Below, piece by piece: positions 22,533 through 30,297 of a stretch of 64,000 nt of DNA. A program made the position numbers and the translations under genes. Location: assembly GCF_001013475.1 (NCBI RefSeq), contig NZ_JZEF01000005.1, forward strand, positions 369,878 to 433,877. Direction: 5' to 3'. The stretch comes from Xanthomonas arboricola pv. juglandis. Lineage in GTDB: Bacteria > Pseudomonadota > Gammaproteobacteria > Xanthomonadales > Xanthomonadaceae. Under the pieces are notes generated by a model. That model was not told the origin of the DNA. It did no database searches and was given only the letters and a program-made list of their open reading frames with translations. The first letter of the stretch is position 1. Each line of letters opens with the position of its first letter.

Positions 22533-23405
22533 TCAGGGGCCGGTCGCGACCGGATGTGTCGCATCCTGCAACCAACCGCTCCAGGAGCCGGCGTAGACGC
22601 GCGCGCCCGACAAGCCGGCCACTTCCAGCGCCAGCAGCAGATGGCAGGCGGTCACGCCCGAGCCGCACATCACCACTGCCTGTTCGGGGCGATACGCGCC
22701 CAGCAGCGCTGACAACTCGCTGCGCAGTTCCTCAGCCGGCTTGAAACGACCATCGCGCAGGCTCACACCCAGCGGACGACTCACCGCACCGGGCACATGC
22801 CCGGCCACCGGATCGACCGGCTCCACCTCGCCGCGAAAACGCTCGGCGGCGCGCGCATCCAGCAACCAGCCCGGCGCCTGATCCAGCCGCGCCAGGATCT
22901 GCCCGGCCTCGACCACGGCACCGCCATCGAAGCTGCCCGGGTACGCCGCGCCATCGTGCAGTGCAGGCGGCTCGGTGCTTTCCGGCAACCCCGCCGCGCG
23001 CCAGGCGGCCAGCCCGCCATCGAGCACCGCCACGCGGCGATGCCCCAGCAACCGCAGCATCCACCATGCCCGCGCCGCGGCCATGCTGCCGTCGGCGGCA
23101 TCGTAGATCACCACCTGGCTATCCGGGTCGATCCCCCACTCGCCCAGCCGCCTGGCGAATGCGGCGCTGGTCGGCAGCGGATGCCGCCCCTGTGCCGGCT
23201 GCGACAGATCGGCCAGATCCCCGTCGAGATCGACGTAGTACGCGCCTGGCAGATGCCCCTGTGCATAAGCCTTGCGCGCTGCATCCGGGTCCGGCGCAGT
23301 CGGTGGCGCAGCGCGCGCGTCCAGCAGTCGCAACTGCGGATGCGGCAATGCCGCGGCCAGCGTGGCGCTGTCGACCAGCGTGGTCCAGTGGAGTTCCGCA
23401 CTCAT
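22533..23405 (-). CDS. sseA: 3-mercaptopyruvate sulfurtransferase
   Basis: This 290-residue protein has two rhodanese domains. The first, with YDAADGSMAAARAWWMLRLL, lacks the catalytic Cys (Asp102 region instead). The second carries Cys247 in CGSGVTA, the loop that distinguishes mercaptopyruvate from thiosulfate sulfurtransferases. It transfers sulfur from mercaptopyruvate to thiols or cyanide. Its ATG overlaps the stop of the upstream DUF1289-NUDIX gene by 4 bases, so the two are translated together. Confidence 0.92.
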   Translation of the reverse strand: MSAELHWTTLVDSATLAAALPHPQLRLLDARAAPPTAPDPDAARKAYAQGHLPGAYYVDLDGDLADLSQPAQGRHPLPTSAAFARRLGEWGIDPDSQVVIYDAADGSMAAARAWWMLRLLGHRRVAVLDGGLAAWRAAGLPESTEPPALHDGAAYPGSFDGGAVVEAGQILARLDQAPGWLLDARAAERFRGEVEPVDPVAGHVPGAVSRPLGVSLRDGRFKPAEELRSELSALLGAYRPEQAVVMCGSGVTACHLLLALEVAGLSGARVYAGSWSGWLQDATHPVATGP

Positions 23406-24199
23406 GCAACCTGCTCCAGACGACGACGAAGATTGAGGAGAATGGCCGCGGTGGCACCCCAGATGCGGTGGCCTGGCCAGTCGTATTCCAGCACGCGGCG
23501 TGGCCGGCCGCGAAACTCCAGTTCCACGCTGCGCAGATTGTCAGGGTCCATCAGATAGGCCAACGGCACCTCGAACACCTCGGCCACTTCATCCGGCTGC
23601 GGCACCGCCACAAACGCCGGGTCGATCACCGCCACCACCGGGGTGACGCGAAACCCGCTCACGGTCAGAAACGGATCCAGATATCCCAGCGCATGCACCT
23701 GGCCGGCACCGAGCGCGATTTCCTCGCAGCTCTCGCGCAAGGCCGCAGCGGCCGCATCCGCATCCGACGGCTCGACCCGGCCACCGGGAAAACTGACCTG
23801 TCCGGCATGGTGACGCAGGCTGTCGGTGCGCCGGGTCAGCAGCACCATGGTGCCCTGCGCGCGCGGCACCAGACCGCACAGCACCGCGGCCTCGGCAGAC
23901 GCGCCGCCTTCGGTCAGGCCGATCAATTCGGCATGATTCCAGCCCGGCCCGTCGGGCGCGGTGTCCAGCGCATACAACGCACGCTGCAGCTGCGCACATT
24001 CGGGCAGCCGCGCGGCCAACGCGCGCGCGGGCAGAACCGTGTGCAGATATTCCTGACGTTCGCCGTCGCTCATGCTCATCCAGCGTGCAATTTCATCCAG
24101 GCTGCGCAGGCAGCCGACACAGTGCGCCTGCGCGTCCAATGAACATACACCGATACACGGGCTGGGCAGGCCACTGCGGTTCGAATCCGTGTCGCTCAT
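23402..24199 (-). CDS. DUF1289-NUDIX fusion, CoA pyrophosphatase-like
   Basis: This is a 265-residue two-domain protein. Residues ~12-60 are a DUF1289 zinc-like motif (SPCIGVCSLDAQAHCVGCLR, four Cys). The rest is a NUDIX hydrolase with RHHAGQVSFPGGRVE and RESCEEIAL, the pattern of NudL/CoA diphosphatases. The NUDIX box has Ala where Gly is usual after EE-x. DUF1289 is normally a separate small protein, so this is a fusion. Start MSDTDSNRSG has GGGAG upstream; a longer in-frame start at 24241 cannot be excluded. Confidence 0.8.
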   Translation of the reverse strand: MSDTDSNRSGLPSPCIGVCSLDAQAHCVGCLRSLDEIARWMSMSDGERQEYLHTVLPARALAARLPECAQLQRALYALDTAPDGPGWNHAELIGLTEGGASAEAAVLCGLVPRAQGTMVLLTRRTDSLRHHAGQVSFPGGRVEPSDADAAAAALRESCEEIALGAGQVHALGYLDPFLTVSGFRVTPVVAVIDPAFVAVPQPDEVAEVFEVPLAYLMDPDNLRSVELEFRGRPRRVLEYDWPGHRIWGATAAILLNLRRRLEQVA

Positions 24200-24271
24200 C
24201 GCTGGCTCCCGCCGCACCGCATCCTCACGCCGTCCGTCCATCCTGTCGCGCATCCGGTGGACCCAAACGAC

Positions 24272-24295
24272 AACGCCGGCCTGGTGGCCGGCGCT
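24272..24295 (-). terminator. Hairpin downstream of the FKBP gene
   Basis: A 10-base stem (AACGCCGGCC / GGCCGGCGCT with one G-T pair) encloses TGGT. On the minus strand the stem is followed by a mixed T-rich stretch (GTCGTTT), so termination is likely but the tract is weak. Confidence 0.5.
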
Positions 24296-24317
24296 GTCAC
24301 AGCAACAGCAAACGCAA

Positions 24318-25019
24318 TTACTTGACGCTGACCAGCTTGATCTCGAACTGCACAGCCACGTTCGGCGGGAACGGGGTACGCGGGTCGGCACCGTAGGCCT
24401 TCTCCGGCGGCAGGGTCACTTCCCACTTCGAGCCGGCCGGCATCTGCAGCAGCGTGTCGCGCATGGCCTGCATTTCGACTTCGCTAACCTTGATGGCCGG
24501 GATCTGCTGCGCCGGACGCGCCTTCTCGCGGTCGCCGAACGGGAACGGACCGGCCACTTCCAGCTGCACGGTGCTGGCCTGGGTCGGCTTGGCGCCCTTG
24601 CCGGCTTCGATCACGCGGTACTGCACGCCGCTCGGCAGCGTCTGCACGCCAGCGGTGCCCTTGTTCTTGGCCAGGAACTGGTCGCTCTTGGTCTTGTTGG
24701 CAGCAGCGGCTTTGTCGTACTCGGCCTTGGCCTGCTGGGCACGGCCCTGCTCACGCTTCTGGAACGCTTCGACAGCCGGCTTCAGCTGGTCGGCGGTGAT
24801 CGCCGGCTGCTTCTTGGCATAGGCGTCCTGCAGACCCTTTACCACCGAGTTGATGTCGAGCTGCTCGCCGCGGCCGGTGAGCTCGGCAAGGTTGTTGCCG
24901 TAGTCATAGCCGAAGTAGTAGCTCAACTTTCCCTTCTCGGACGTCGTGTCCTGGGCCAGTGCATTGCCCGTCAGGGCCAGGGCCGCCACAGCGACCGCGA
25001 TAGAACGCAACTTCATCAA
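24318..25019 (-). CDS. FKBP/FkpA-like periplasmic protein with degenerate active site
   Basis: This is a 233-residue protein. Residues 1-22 are a signal peptide ending ALA. Residues ~25-125 form the helical FkpA/Mip N-terminal dimerisation domain (YYFGYDYGNN, Lys/Gln-rich helices). The C-terminal FKBP domain begins LPSGVQYRVIEAGKGAKP, but the usual VHYTGxLxDGxxFDSS segment reads VQLEVAGPFPFGDREKA, without the active-site Tyr and Asp. MPAGSKWEVTLPPEKAYG is retained. It is likely a periplasmic chaperone; isomerase activity is doubtful. Confidence 0.85.
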   Translation of the reverse strand: MMKLRSIAVAVAALALTGNALAQDTTSEKGKLSYYFGYDYGNNLAELTGRGEQLDINSVVKGLQDAYAKKQPAITADQLKPAVEAFQKREQGRAQQAKAEYDKAAAANKTKSDQFLAKNKGTAGVQTLPSGVQYRVIEAGKGAKPTQASTVQLEVAGPFPFGDREKARPAQQIPAIKVSEVEMQAMRDTLLQMPAGSKWEVTLPPEKAYGADPRTPFPPNVAVQFEIKLVSVK

Positions 25020-25179
25020 ACAATTCTCCAGGGTGGTGGCACAGGACGGGTCTGCCGCCTGAGATGACGCGCTAGGATAGCGGCCGCGATAGCGAACCGC
25101 TACTTATCACGAAAGCTATGACCAGCAAGGCTTTCGGAAGTTCCGTATTTACTAATTTTTTACGTTCGTAAGGATTTCC

Positions 25180-25962
25180 ATGTCCAATCACGTCATTCTG
25201 ATCGCCGACCACGCCAGTGTACGGACGATCACGGTCAATCGACCGGACAAACTGAACGCCTTGAACCAGGAAACGCTGCAGGCGCTGGATCACGCCTTCG
25301 CCGAGGCAGCGAGCGCGGACGACATCCGCGTGGTGGTATTGACCGGTGCCGGCCCCAAGGCGTTTGTCGCCGGCGCGGACATCGCCGAAATGCGTGGCCT
25401 GTCGGCGATGCAGGGCCGCGAGTTCTCGCTGCTCGGCCAGCAGCTGATGCGCCGGATCGAGCGCATGCCCAAGCCGGTGATCGCCATGGTTAATGGCTTT
25501 GCACTCGGCGGCGGGCTGGAGCTGGCGATGGCCTGCCATCTGCGCATCGCCAGCTCCAGCGCGCGCCTGGGGCAGCCGGAAATCAATCTCGGCCTGATCC
25601 CCGGCTTCGGCGGCACGCAACGGCTGTTGCGTCTGACCGGGCGAGCGGCAGCCCTGGAACTGTGCCTGCTCGGCCTACCGATCGATGCCGCGCGCGCGTT
25701 CCAGTTGGGTCTGGTCAATCGCGTAGTCGAGCCGGAGGCATTGCAGGACGAAACCCTCGCCCTGGCACAACGCCTGGCGGCCGCCGCACCGCTCGCGCTG
25801 CGCGGCATCCTGGATGCGGTGGTGTTCGGTGGCGAATGCGCCATCGAAGAAGGCCTGCAGCTGGAAACCGCGCAATTTGCGCTGTTGTTCGCCAGCGACG
25901 ACATGCGCGAAGGCACCGGCGCCTTTCTCGAAAAACGCCCCGCGCACTTTCTCAACCGCTGA
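25180..25962 (+). CDS. Enoyl-CoA hydratase/isomerase family protein
   Basis: This is a 260-residue crotonase-fold protein. The oxyanion hole is formed by FVAGADIAEM and GFALGGGLELAMAC; a catalytic Glu lies in ARLGQPEINLGLIPGFGGTQ, as in short-chain enoyl-CoA hydratases. It should hydrate trans-2-enoyl-CoA in fatty-acid or amino-acid breakdown. It is divergent from the FKBP gene across 160 bases and is followed after 10 bases by a small gene and nth. Neighbours give no pathway, so the substrate is open. Confidence 0.88.
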   Translation: MSNHVILIADHASVRTITVNRPDKLNALNQETLQALDHAFAEAASADDIRVVVLTGAGPKAFVAGADIAEMRGLSAMQGREFSLLGQQLMRRIERMPKPVIAMVNGFALGGGLELAMACHLRIASSSARLGQPEINLGLIPGFGGTQRLLRLTGRAAALELCLLGLPIDAARAFQLGLVNRVVEPEALQDETLALAQRLAAAAPLALRGILDAVVFGGECAIEEGLQLETAQFALLFASDDMREGTGAFLEKRPAHFLNR

Positions 25963-25972
25963 TCGGCCTGCC

Positions 25973-26353
25973 ATGACGTTCAACCCCACACCGGCACCAC
26001 GTCCACTGGCCCTGCAGCTGTTCGACTGCGTCCACGCCGACGATCTTGATCGTGCGTTGGCACTGGGCCTGATGGAGTACCGGCCCGATCCACGCGACGA
26101 CCTGCTGGATCCGGCCTGCCCGCAGCTGAGCGCGGTGCTGCTGGCCGCACAACAACGGCTGCGTGATGCCTGGGCAGCACGCGACCGCTACCGTGCACGC
26201 GCCGCACGCCTGCAACGTCGCGCTGCCGAACGCGATGCACGCCGGACGCCTGCAGCGGCGCCCAGCCAACCGGCGGCCGCCGCATTACCGCCGCTGGCTG
26301 CGGCCATCCTGGCGCGCGCCAAGGCCAAGGCCGCTGGTGGAGCACAGCCATGA
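25973..26353 (+). CDS. Small uncharacterised Ala/Arg-rich protein
   Basis: This is a 126-residue protein. The N-terminal half (LALQLFDCVHADDLDRALAL, then MEYRPDPRDD) is compact and acidic, and the C-terminal half is a run of Arg and Ala residues with coiled-coil character followed by an Ala/Pro/Lys tail. There is no signal peptide. I do not recognise a family. Its stop overlaps the nth start by 4 bases (ATGA), and it begins 10 bases after the enoyl-CoA hydratase gene, so it sits firmly in that operon. Confidence 0.7.
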   Translation: MTFNPTPAPRPLALQLFDCVHADDLDRALALGLMEYRPDPRDDLLDPACPQLSAVLLAAQQRLRDAWAARDRYRARAARLQRRAAERDARRTPAAAPSQPAAAALPPLAAAILARAKAKAAGGAQP

Positions 26354-27060
26354 ACGCGATCCACGTCACCGCGCCGGCACGGCGCGGCAGCAGCATGCGC
26401 AAGCCCGAAATACAGGAGATGTTCGCGCGCCTGCGCGAGCTCAATCCGCACCCGACCACCGAGCTGGAATACACCACGCCGTTCGAGTTGCTGATCGCGG
26501 TGCTGCTGTCGGCACAAGCCACCGATGTCGGCGTCAACAAGGCCACCCGCAAGCTGTATCCGGTGGCCAATACCCCGCGCGATATTCTCGACCTGGGCGA
26601 AGAAGGCCTGAAGCGCTACATCGCCACCATCGGCCTGTTCAACGCCAAGGCCAAGAACGTCATCGCCACCTGCAGGATCCTGCTGGAGCAATACGGCGGC
26701 GAGGTGCCGCACGATCGCGCTGCGCTGGAGGCCTTACCCGGCGTCGGCCGCAAGACCGCCAACGTCGTGCTCAACACCGCGTTCGGCGAGCCCACCATGG
26801 CGGTGGACACACATATCTTCCGCGTCGCCAACCGCACCGGTCTTGCGCCGGGCAAGGACGTGCGCGCGGTCGAGGACAAACTGGTCAAGGTCATTCCTGC
26901 CGAATTCCTGCACGACGCACACCACTGGCTCATCCTGCACGGCCGCTACGTCTGCAAGGCACGCAAACCCGATTGCCCAGGCTGCGTGATCCACGACCTA
27001 TGCCGCTACCGCGACAAGACCCCCGCACCCGCCGAAAGGCAGACAACAGTAAAAGGCTAA
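26350..27060 (+). CDS. nth: Endonuclease III
   Basis: This 236-residue DNA glycosylase/AP lyase acts on oxidised pyrimidines. The helix-hairpin-helix is LPGVGRKTANVVL with the catalytic Lys in GRKTA, the catalytic Asp is in VDTHIFRV, and the [4Fe-4S] loop has Cys-x6-Cys-x2-Cys-x5-Cys (CKARKPDCPGCVIHDLC). The first ATG overlaps the upstream stop and has GGAG before it; a later ATG (MRKPEIQEMF) would give the E. coli-like length. The C-terminal 15 residues are extra. Confidence 0.95.
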   Translation: MNAIHVTAPARRGSSMRKPEIQEMFARLRELNPHPTTELEYTTPFELLIAVLLSAQATDVGVNKATRKLYPVANTPRDILDLGEEGLKRYIATIGLFNAKAKNVIATCRILLEQYGGEVPHDRAALEALPGVGRKTANVVLNTAFGEPTMAVDTHIFRVANRTGLAPGKDVRAVEDKLVKVIPAEFLHDAHHWLILHGRYVCKARKPDCPGCVIHDLCRYRDKTPAPAERQTTVKG

Positions 27061-27125
27061 CCAGCCGTCACGGCAACCAACCCGCAAAACCAACGCCAAG
27101 CAATCATGCCGGCAAAGCCTGCGTG

Positions 27126-27166
27126 TGCTTTTACGAATCCCAAATCCCAAATCCCCAATCCCCGCC
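27126..27166. repeat. GGGAATC-type repeat, single arm
   Basis: One C-rich arm of CGAATCCCAAATCCCAA units (27134-27166) is preceded by TGCTTTTA, the inverse of the TTAAAGCA found at the inner edge of the other copies. No partner arm is seen nearby, so this looks like a half element. It lies between nth and the terminator of the SulP gene. Confidence 0.7.
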
Positions 27167-27167
27167 C

Positions 27168-27226
27168 AAAAAAAATCGCGACCGGGATGATGCGTCTTGC
27201 GGCGCCATGCATCACCCGGTCACGAT
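27168..27226 (-). terminator. Rho-independent terminator of the CA-SulP unit
   Basis: A long stem (about 17 pairs, one bulge; ATCGTGACCGGGTGATGC on the minus strand against its partner) encloses a 14-base loop and is followed on minus by eight T residues (the A-run at 27168-27175). It lies 41 bases beyond the SulP stop codon. Confidence 0.85.
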
Positions 27227-27266
27227 AGATGTCACCCGGCGCGAGCGCCGGGCGTCTGCAGCAGGT

Positions 27267-28835
27267 CTACGCCGCCTTGGCTTGCTCCACGCGCTGTTCG
27301 ACCAGCGTGCTTTCCACCGTCGGCTGGCCTTCCACGCGTCGATCCAGCTCGTTCCAGTCCACTACCAGCTCGCAGCCGCGCGAGGCCGCATTCCGGCTCC
27401 AGTCGCGCAGCAACTCGATGCAGGCGTGGTCGACGTGATGCAGCTTGGCCACGTCCAGATGCAATGCGGTGTTCGGCGGTACGCTTTCCAGCGTACGCGC
27501 CATCGCCGGCACCTTCAGGAACGTTGCCGAGCCCTGCAGGGTCAGATGCATCTCGTCCTTCTTGTGCTCGTGCTCACGCACGTCCACCTTCAGGCGCGAA
27601 GAATGCAGGGCCAGACGGAACAACGACAGGCCGAAGCCGATCAGCACGCCGGTCAGCAGGTCGGTCGCCACGATCGCGAAGGTGGTCGCCAGGTAGATCG
27701 CCGCGGTGCCCCGACCATAGGTCGCCAGCTCCTTGACCTGCCCGATCTTGATCATCTTCACGCCCGTGTAGACCAAGATGCCGGCCAGACACGCCACCGG
27801 CGTCATCCGCAACAGCCATGGCAGCAGCATCGCGAACACCAGCAACCAGCCGCCATGCAGCACCGTGGACATGCGCGTGGCCGCACCGGCCTGCACATTG
27901 GCCGCGCTACGCACGATCACGCCGGTCATCGGCAATGCGCCCAGGAAGCCGCACAGCATATTGCCCACACCCTGCGCCGCCAGCTCACGGTCGTACTGCG
28001 TACGCGCGCCCTGGTGCATGCGATCCACCGCCGCCGCCGACAGCAAGGTCTCTGCGCTGGCGATGAAGGCAAAGGTCACCGCCGACACCAGCAAGGTCGC
28101 ATTGAACACGCCGAAGATGTCCGCCACGCTGGGGATGCTGATCGCCGAGAACAGATTGGTCGGCACGTCGACCTTGTTGACGTTCAGGCCCTGCAACTGC
28201 ACCGTCGCCGTGACCACCACCACCGCGATCAACGCACCCGGCAGAAAGCGCAGACGCTGCGGACGCAGCTTGTCCCATGCCAGGATGATGCCGATGGTGG
28301 CCAGGCCCACGAACAACGCGGTGCGGCCGGTCCCTTCGCTGATCGCCTGCCACACAACAGCCGGCAATGCAGCGAAGTTTTCCAGACCGCGCGCCTTGGG
28401 AGCGGCGTCCATCAGCACATGCGCCTGCGAGGCCACGATCAGGATGCCGATGCCCGACAACATACCGGCCACCACGGCCGGCGACGTCATCCGAAACCAC
28501 ACGCCTGCGCGGCACAGACCGGCAACCAACTGAATCGCACCGGCCAGCAGGATCACCGGACCGAGGGCGGCAATGCCGTGCTCGCGGACCAGTTCGAACA
28601 CCAACACAGCCAGGCCGGCGGCCGGTCCGCTCACCTGCAGAGGAGAGCCCGCCAGGAAGCCGACGACCAGCCCACCGATGATGCCGGTGATCAGGCCTGC
28701 GGCCGGCGGCATGCCGGAAGCGATCGCAATGCCCATACACAACGGGAGCGCGACGAGGAAGACCACGACAGACGACAACAAATCACGTCCGAACAGTCCC
28801 TGGCGGAAATATCCGCCGATACCTGATGTGTTCAT
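27267..28835 (-). CDS. SulP family anion transporter, probable bicarbonate carrier
   Basis: This is a 522-residue protein with about 10-12 membrane helices from residue 15 to 390 (e.g. DLLSSVVVFLVALPLCMGIA, GLITGIIGGLVVGFLAGSPL with the SulP signature) and a C-terminal STAS-like domain (about 420-510, ending in a Glu/Ala-rich tail). SulP proteins move sulfate, bicarbonate or other anions. It lies 11 bases downstream of a beta-carbonic anhydrase gene on the same strand, the usual context for BicA-like or SulP-CA bicarbonate systems. Substrate is inferred from that context only. Confidence 0.88.
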   Translation of the reverse strand: MNTSGIGGYFRQGLFGRDLLSSVVVFLVALPLCMGIAIASGMPPAAGLITGIIGGLVVGFLAGSPLQVSGPAAGLAVLVFELVREHGIAALGPVILLAGAIQLVAGLCRAGVWFRMTSPAVVAGMLSGIGILIVASQAHVLMDAAPKARGLENFAALPAVVWQAISEGTGRTALFVGLATIGIILAWDKLRPQRLRFLPGALIAVVVVTATVQLQGLNVNKVDVPTNLFSAISIPSVADIFGVFNATLLVSAVTFAFIASAETLLSAAAVDRMHQGARTQYDRELAAQGVGNMLCGFLGALPMTGVIVRSAANVQAGAATRMSTVLHGGWLLVFAMLLPWLLRMTPVACLAGILVYTGVKMIKIGQVKELATYGRGTAAIYLATTFAIVATDLLTGVLIGFGLSLFRLALHSSRLKVDVREHEHKKDEMHLTLQGSATFLKVPAMARTLESVPPNTALHLDVAKLHHVDHACIELLRDWSRNAASRGCELVVDWNELDRRVEGQPTVESTLVEQRVEQAKAA

Positions 28836-28846
28836 GATGTGCTCCG

Positions 28847-29527
28847 TCAGGCGAGTTCAGCGCGCACGACTTGCTGCAGTCGCGGACGTGGGGTGGCTTC
28901 GGGGGTGTTGTCCGCCAACAACGGACGGAAGCCACCCTTCTCGGCATCGAAGGCGCGGATCTCGCCGTGGGCGATGTCATAGATCCAGCCATGGATGCGC
29001 AAGGTACCGGCCGCCAGACGCGCGGCGACCACCGGCTGCGTCCGCAGATGGTCCAGCTGCGAGACCACGTTCTCTTCGGTCATGCAGCTCAACGCTTCCT
29101 GGCTGTGCGGATCGTGCCCGTGATGGGCAGTGACGTGACGCGCTGCATCGGTGTGCTTGAGCCAGGCCGCCACGGACGGCACGTCTTCCAGCGATTCCGG
29201 CTTGAGCACCGCCTTCATTGCGCCGCAGTCGGTATGACCGCAGATCACGATGTGCCGCACGCCCAGTACGGCGATGGCATATTCGATCGCCGCAACCACG
29301 CCGCTGACGTGCTGGGAGTAAGGCGGCACCACATTGCCGATGTTGCGATAGACGAACAATTCGCCCGGCTGTGCGGAGAAGATCAGCTCCGGCATGACAC
29401 GCGAGTCGGCGCAGGTGATGAACAAGGTATGCGGACTCTGGCCGCCGGCCAATTCCTGAAAGCGCGCACTCTGGCGCGGATACACTTCCTTACGGAAATG
29501 ACGAAAACCTTCTAGCAAACTTTCCAT
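28847..29527 (-). CDS. Beta-carbonic anhydrase linked to SulP
   Basis: This is a 226-residue zinc enzyme. Ligands are Cys39 and Asp41 (CADSR) and His98 and Cys101 (GHTDCGA). FVYRNIGNVVPPY marks it as a different subtype from the Can protein at 1514-2176. Start MESLLEGFRHF has AGGTATC upstream and matches family starts; the ATG 30 bases earlier is less likely. With SulP it could speed bicarbonate capture or CO2 disposal at the inner membrane. Confidence 0.93.
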   Translation of the reverse strand: MESLLEGFRHFRKEVYPRQSARFQELAGGQSPHTLFITCADSRVMPELIFSAQPGELFVYRNIGNVVPPYSQHVSGVVAAIEYAIAVLGVRHIVICGHTDCGAMKAVLKPESLEDVPSVAAWLKHTDAARHVTAHHGHDPHSQEALSCMTEENVVSQLDHLRTQPVVAARLAAGTLRIHGWIYDIAHGEIRAFDAEKGGFRPLLADNTPEATPRPRLQQVVRAELA

Positions 29528-29640
29528 GGGAGATACCTCTAGGCAACGAATGGCCATCCGCGGCGCAAACCGCGAAGTGCAAAGACGAACAAATCAAAGG
29601 AAGCCGGTGCGCTGCACCGGTTGACGCGACTAATGAAGGA

Positions 29641-29982
29641 TCAGGCGCGCACTGCGTTGGGAGGACGCAGTTGCGGGATCAGGTCGCGTTTTTGAGTTGC
29701 CGGCGCGTAATGCGCGTACCAGGAGGGGAAATAACGTGCGACCACCGGCCATGCCTGGGAGAGCAAGGGGATATCGTCTGCAGAATGGGTATCGACCTGG
29801 GTCTGTGCGTCCCCGTCGCCCTGCAGATCATCGGCTGCGTCACGTTCTTCGCCAGCATCCGCCATTACCGCCACGCCGTCGCCCACAAGCGCATCGTGGA
29901 TGCGGCTGTGCGCATCGGCCGCCGACCACGCAGTGAGCGCGAGCAGGCAGACCAACAGCAATTGGAGGAATCGGGGAAACAT
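29641..29982 (-). CDS. Small secreted protein of unknown function
   Basis: This is a 113-residue protein with a clear signal peptide (residues 1-24, LLLVCLLALTAWSAADA then His). The mature part is acidic (DAGEERDAADDLQGDGDAQ) and ends with a Tyr/Trp-rich segment (YFPSWYAHYAPATQ). No family is recognised. It is divergent from the OprP-type porin gene, and the 315-base region between them contains repeated TGTCA motifs, so phosphate-linked control is possible but unproven. Confidence 0.6.
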   Translation of the reverse strand: MFPRFLQLLLVCLLALTAWSAADAHSRIHDALVGDGVAVMADAGEERDAADDLQGDGDAQTQVDTHSADDIPLLSQAWPVVARYFPSWYAHYAPATQKRDLIPQLRPPNAVRA

Positions 29983-30104
29983 GGCCTCGAAACTAACAAT
30001 TTAGAACGCGCCTATGCAAGTGGTGCGACGCACAAAGCGCTTGATACGCCACAGTTCCACCTGGTTGGTTCAGGTCGCAATAAGCTTGAGCTCGCTGAAA
30101 CGGT

Positions 30105-30245
30105 GAACCACGCCACTGTCACATCTGTCATACGACGCGGTCCGTTCAGACTCATGACACACGATGACAAAAAACAAACACGCGTAAATCTTTGTCTTTG
30201 TTGACAAAAATCAGATTGCAACGCGATCTGAAGTTGTCACATTAA
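30105..30245 (+). promoter_or_regulatory. TGTCA-rich region before the OprP gene
   Basis: Within the 315 bases between the small secreted protein gene and the porin gene, CTGTCA occurs at 30116 and 30125, ATGACA (TGTCAT on minus) at 30154 and 30164, TTGACA at 30201 and TTGTCAC at 30234. PHO boxes are built from CTGTCAT heptamers, but the spacings here (9 and 10) are not the standard 11, so PhoB binding is only suggested. The region is AT-rich compared with its surroundings and must hold both divergent promoters. Confidence 0.45.
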
Positions 30246-30297
30246 CGCAACTTTCACGCCATAGCCTGCGCTCACTTTCTCAGGTCGCAAGGCAAAT

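Noticed and set aside
26163..28826. An 887-residue open frame on plus across nth and the SulP gene
   Set aside because: It crosses nth in another frame, a terminator and the antisense of SulP, and is composed of Arg/His/Gln runs without domain features.
30116..30169. Canonical PHO box before the OprP gene
   Set aside because: TGTCA motifs are present, but spacings are 9 and 10 bases instead of 11 and neighbouring positions do not fit. It is kept only as a TGTCA-rich region.
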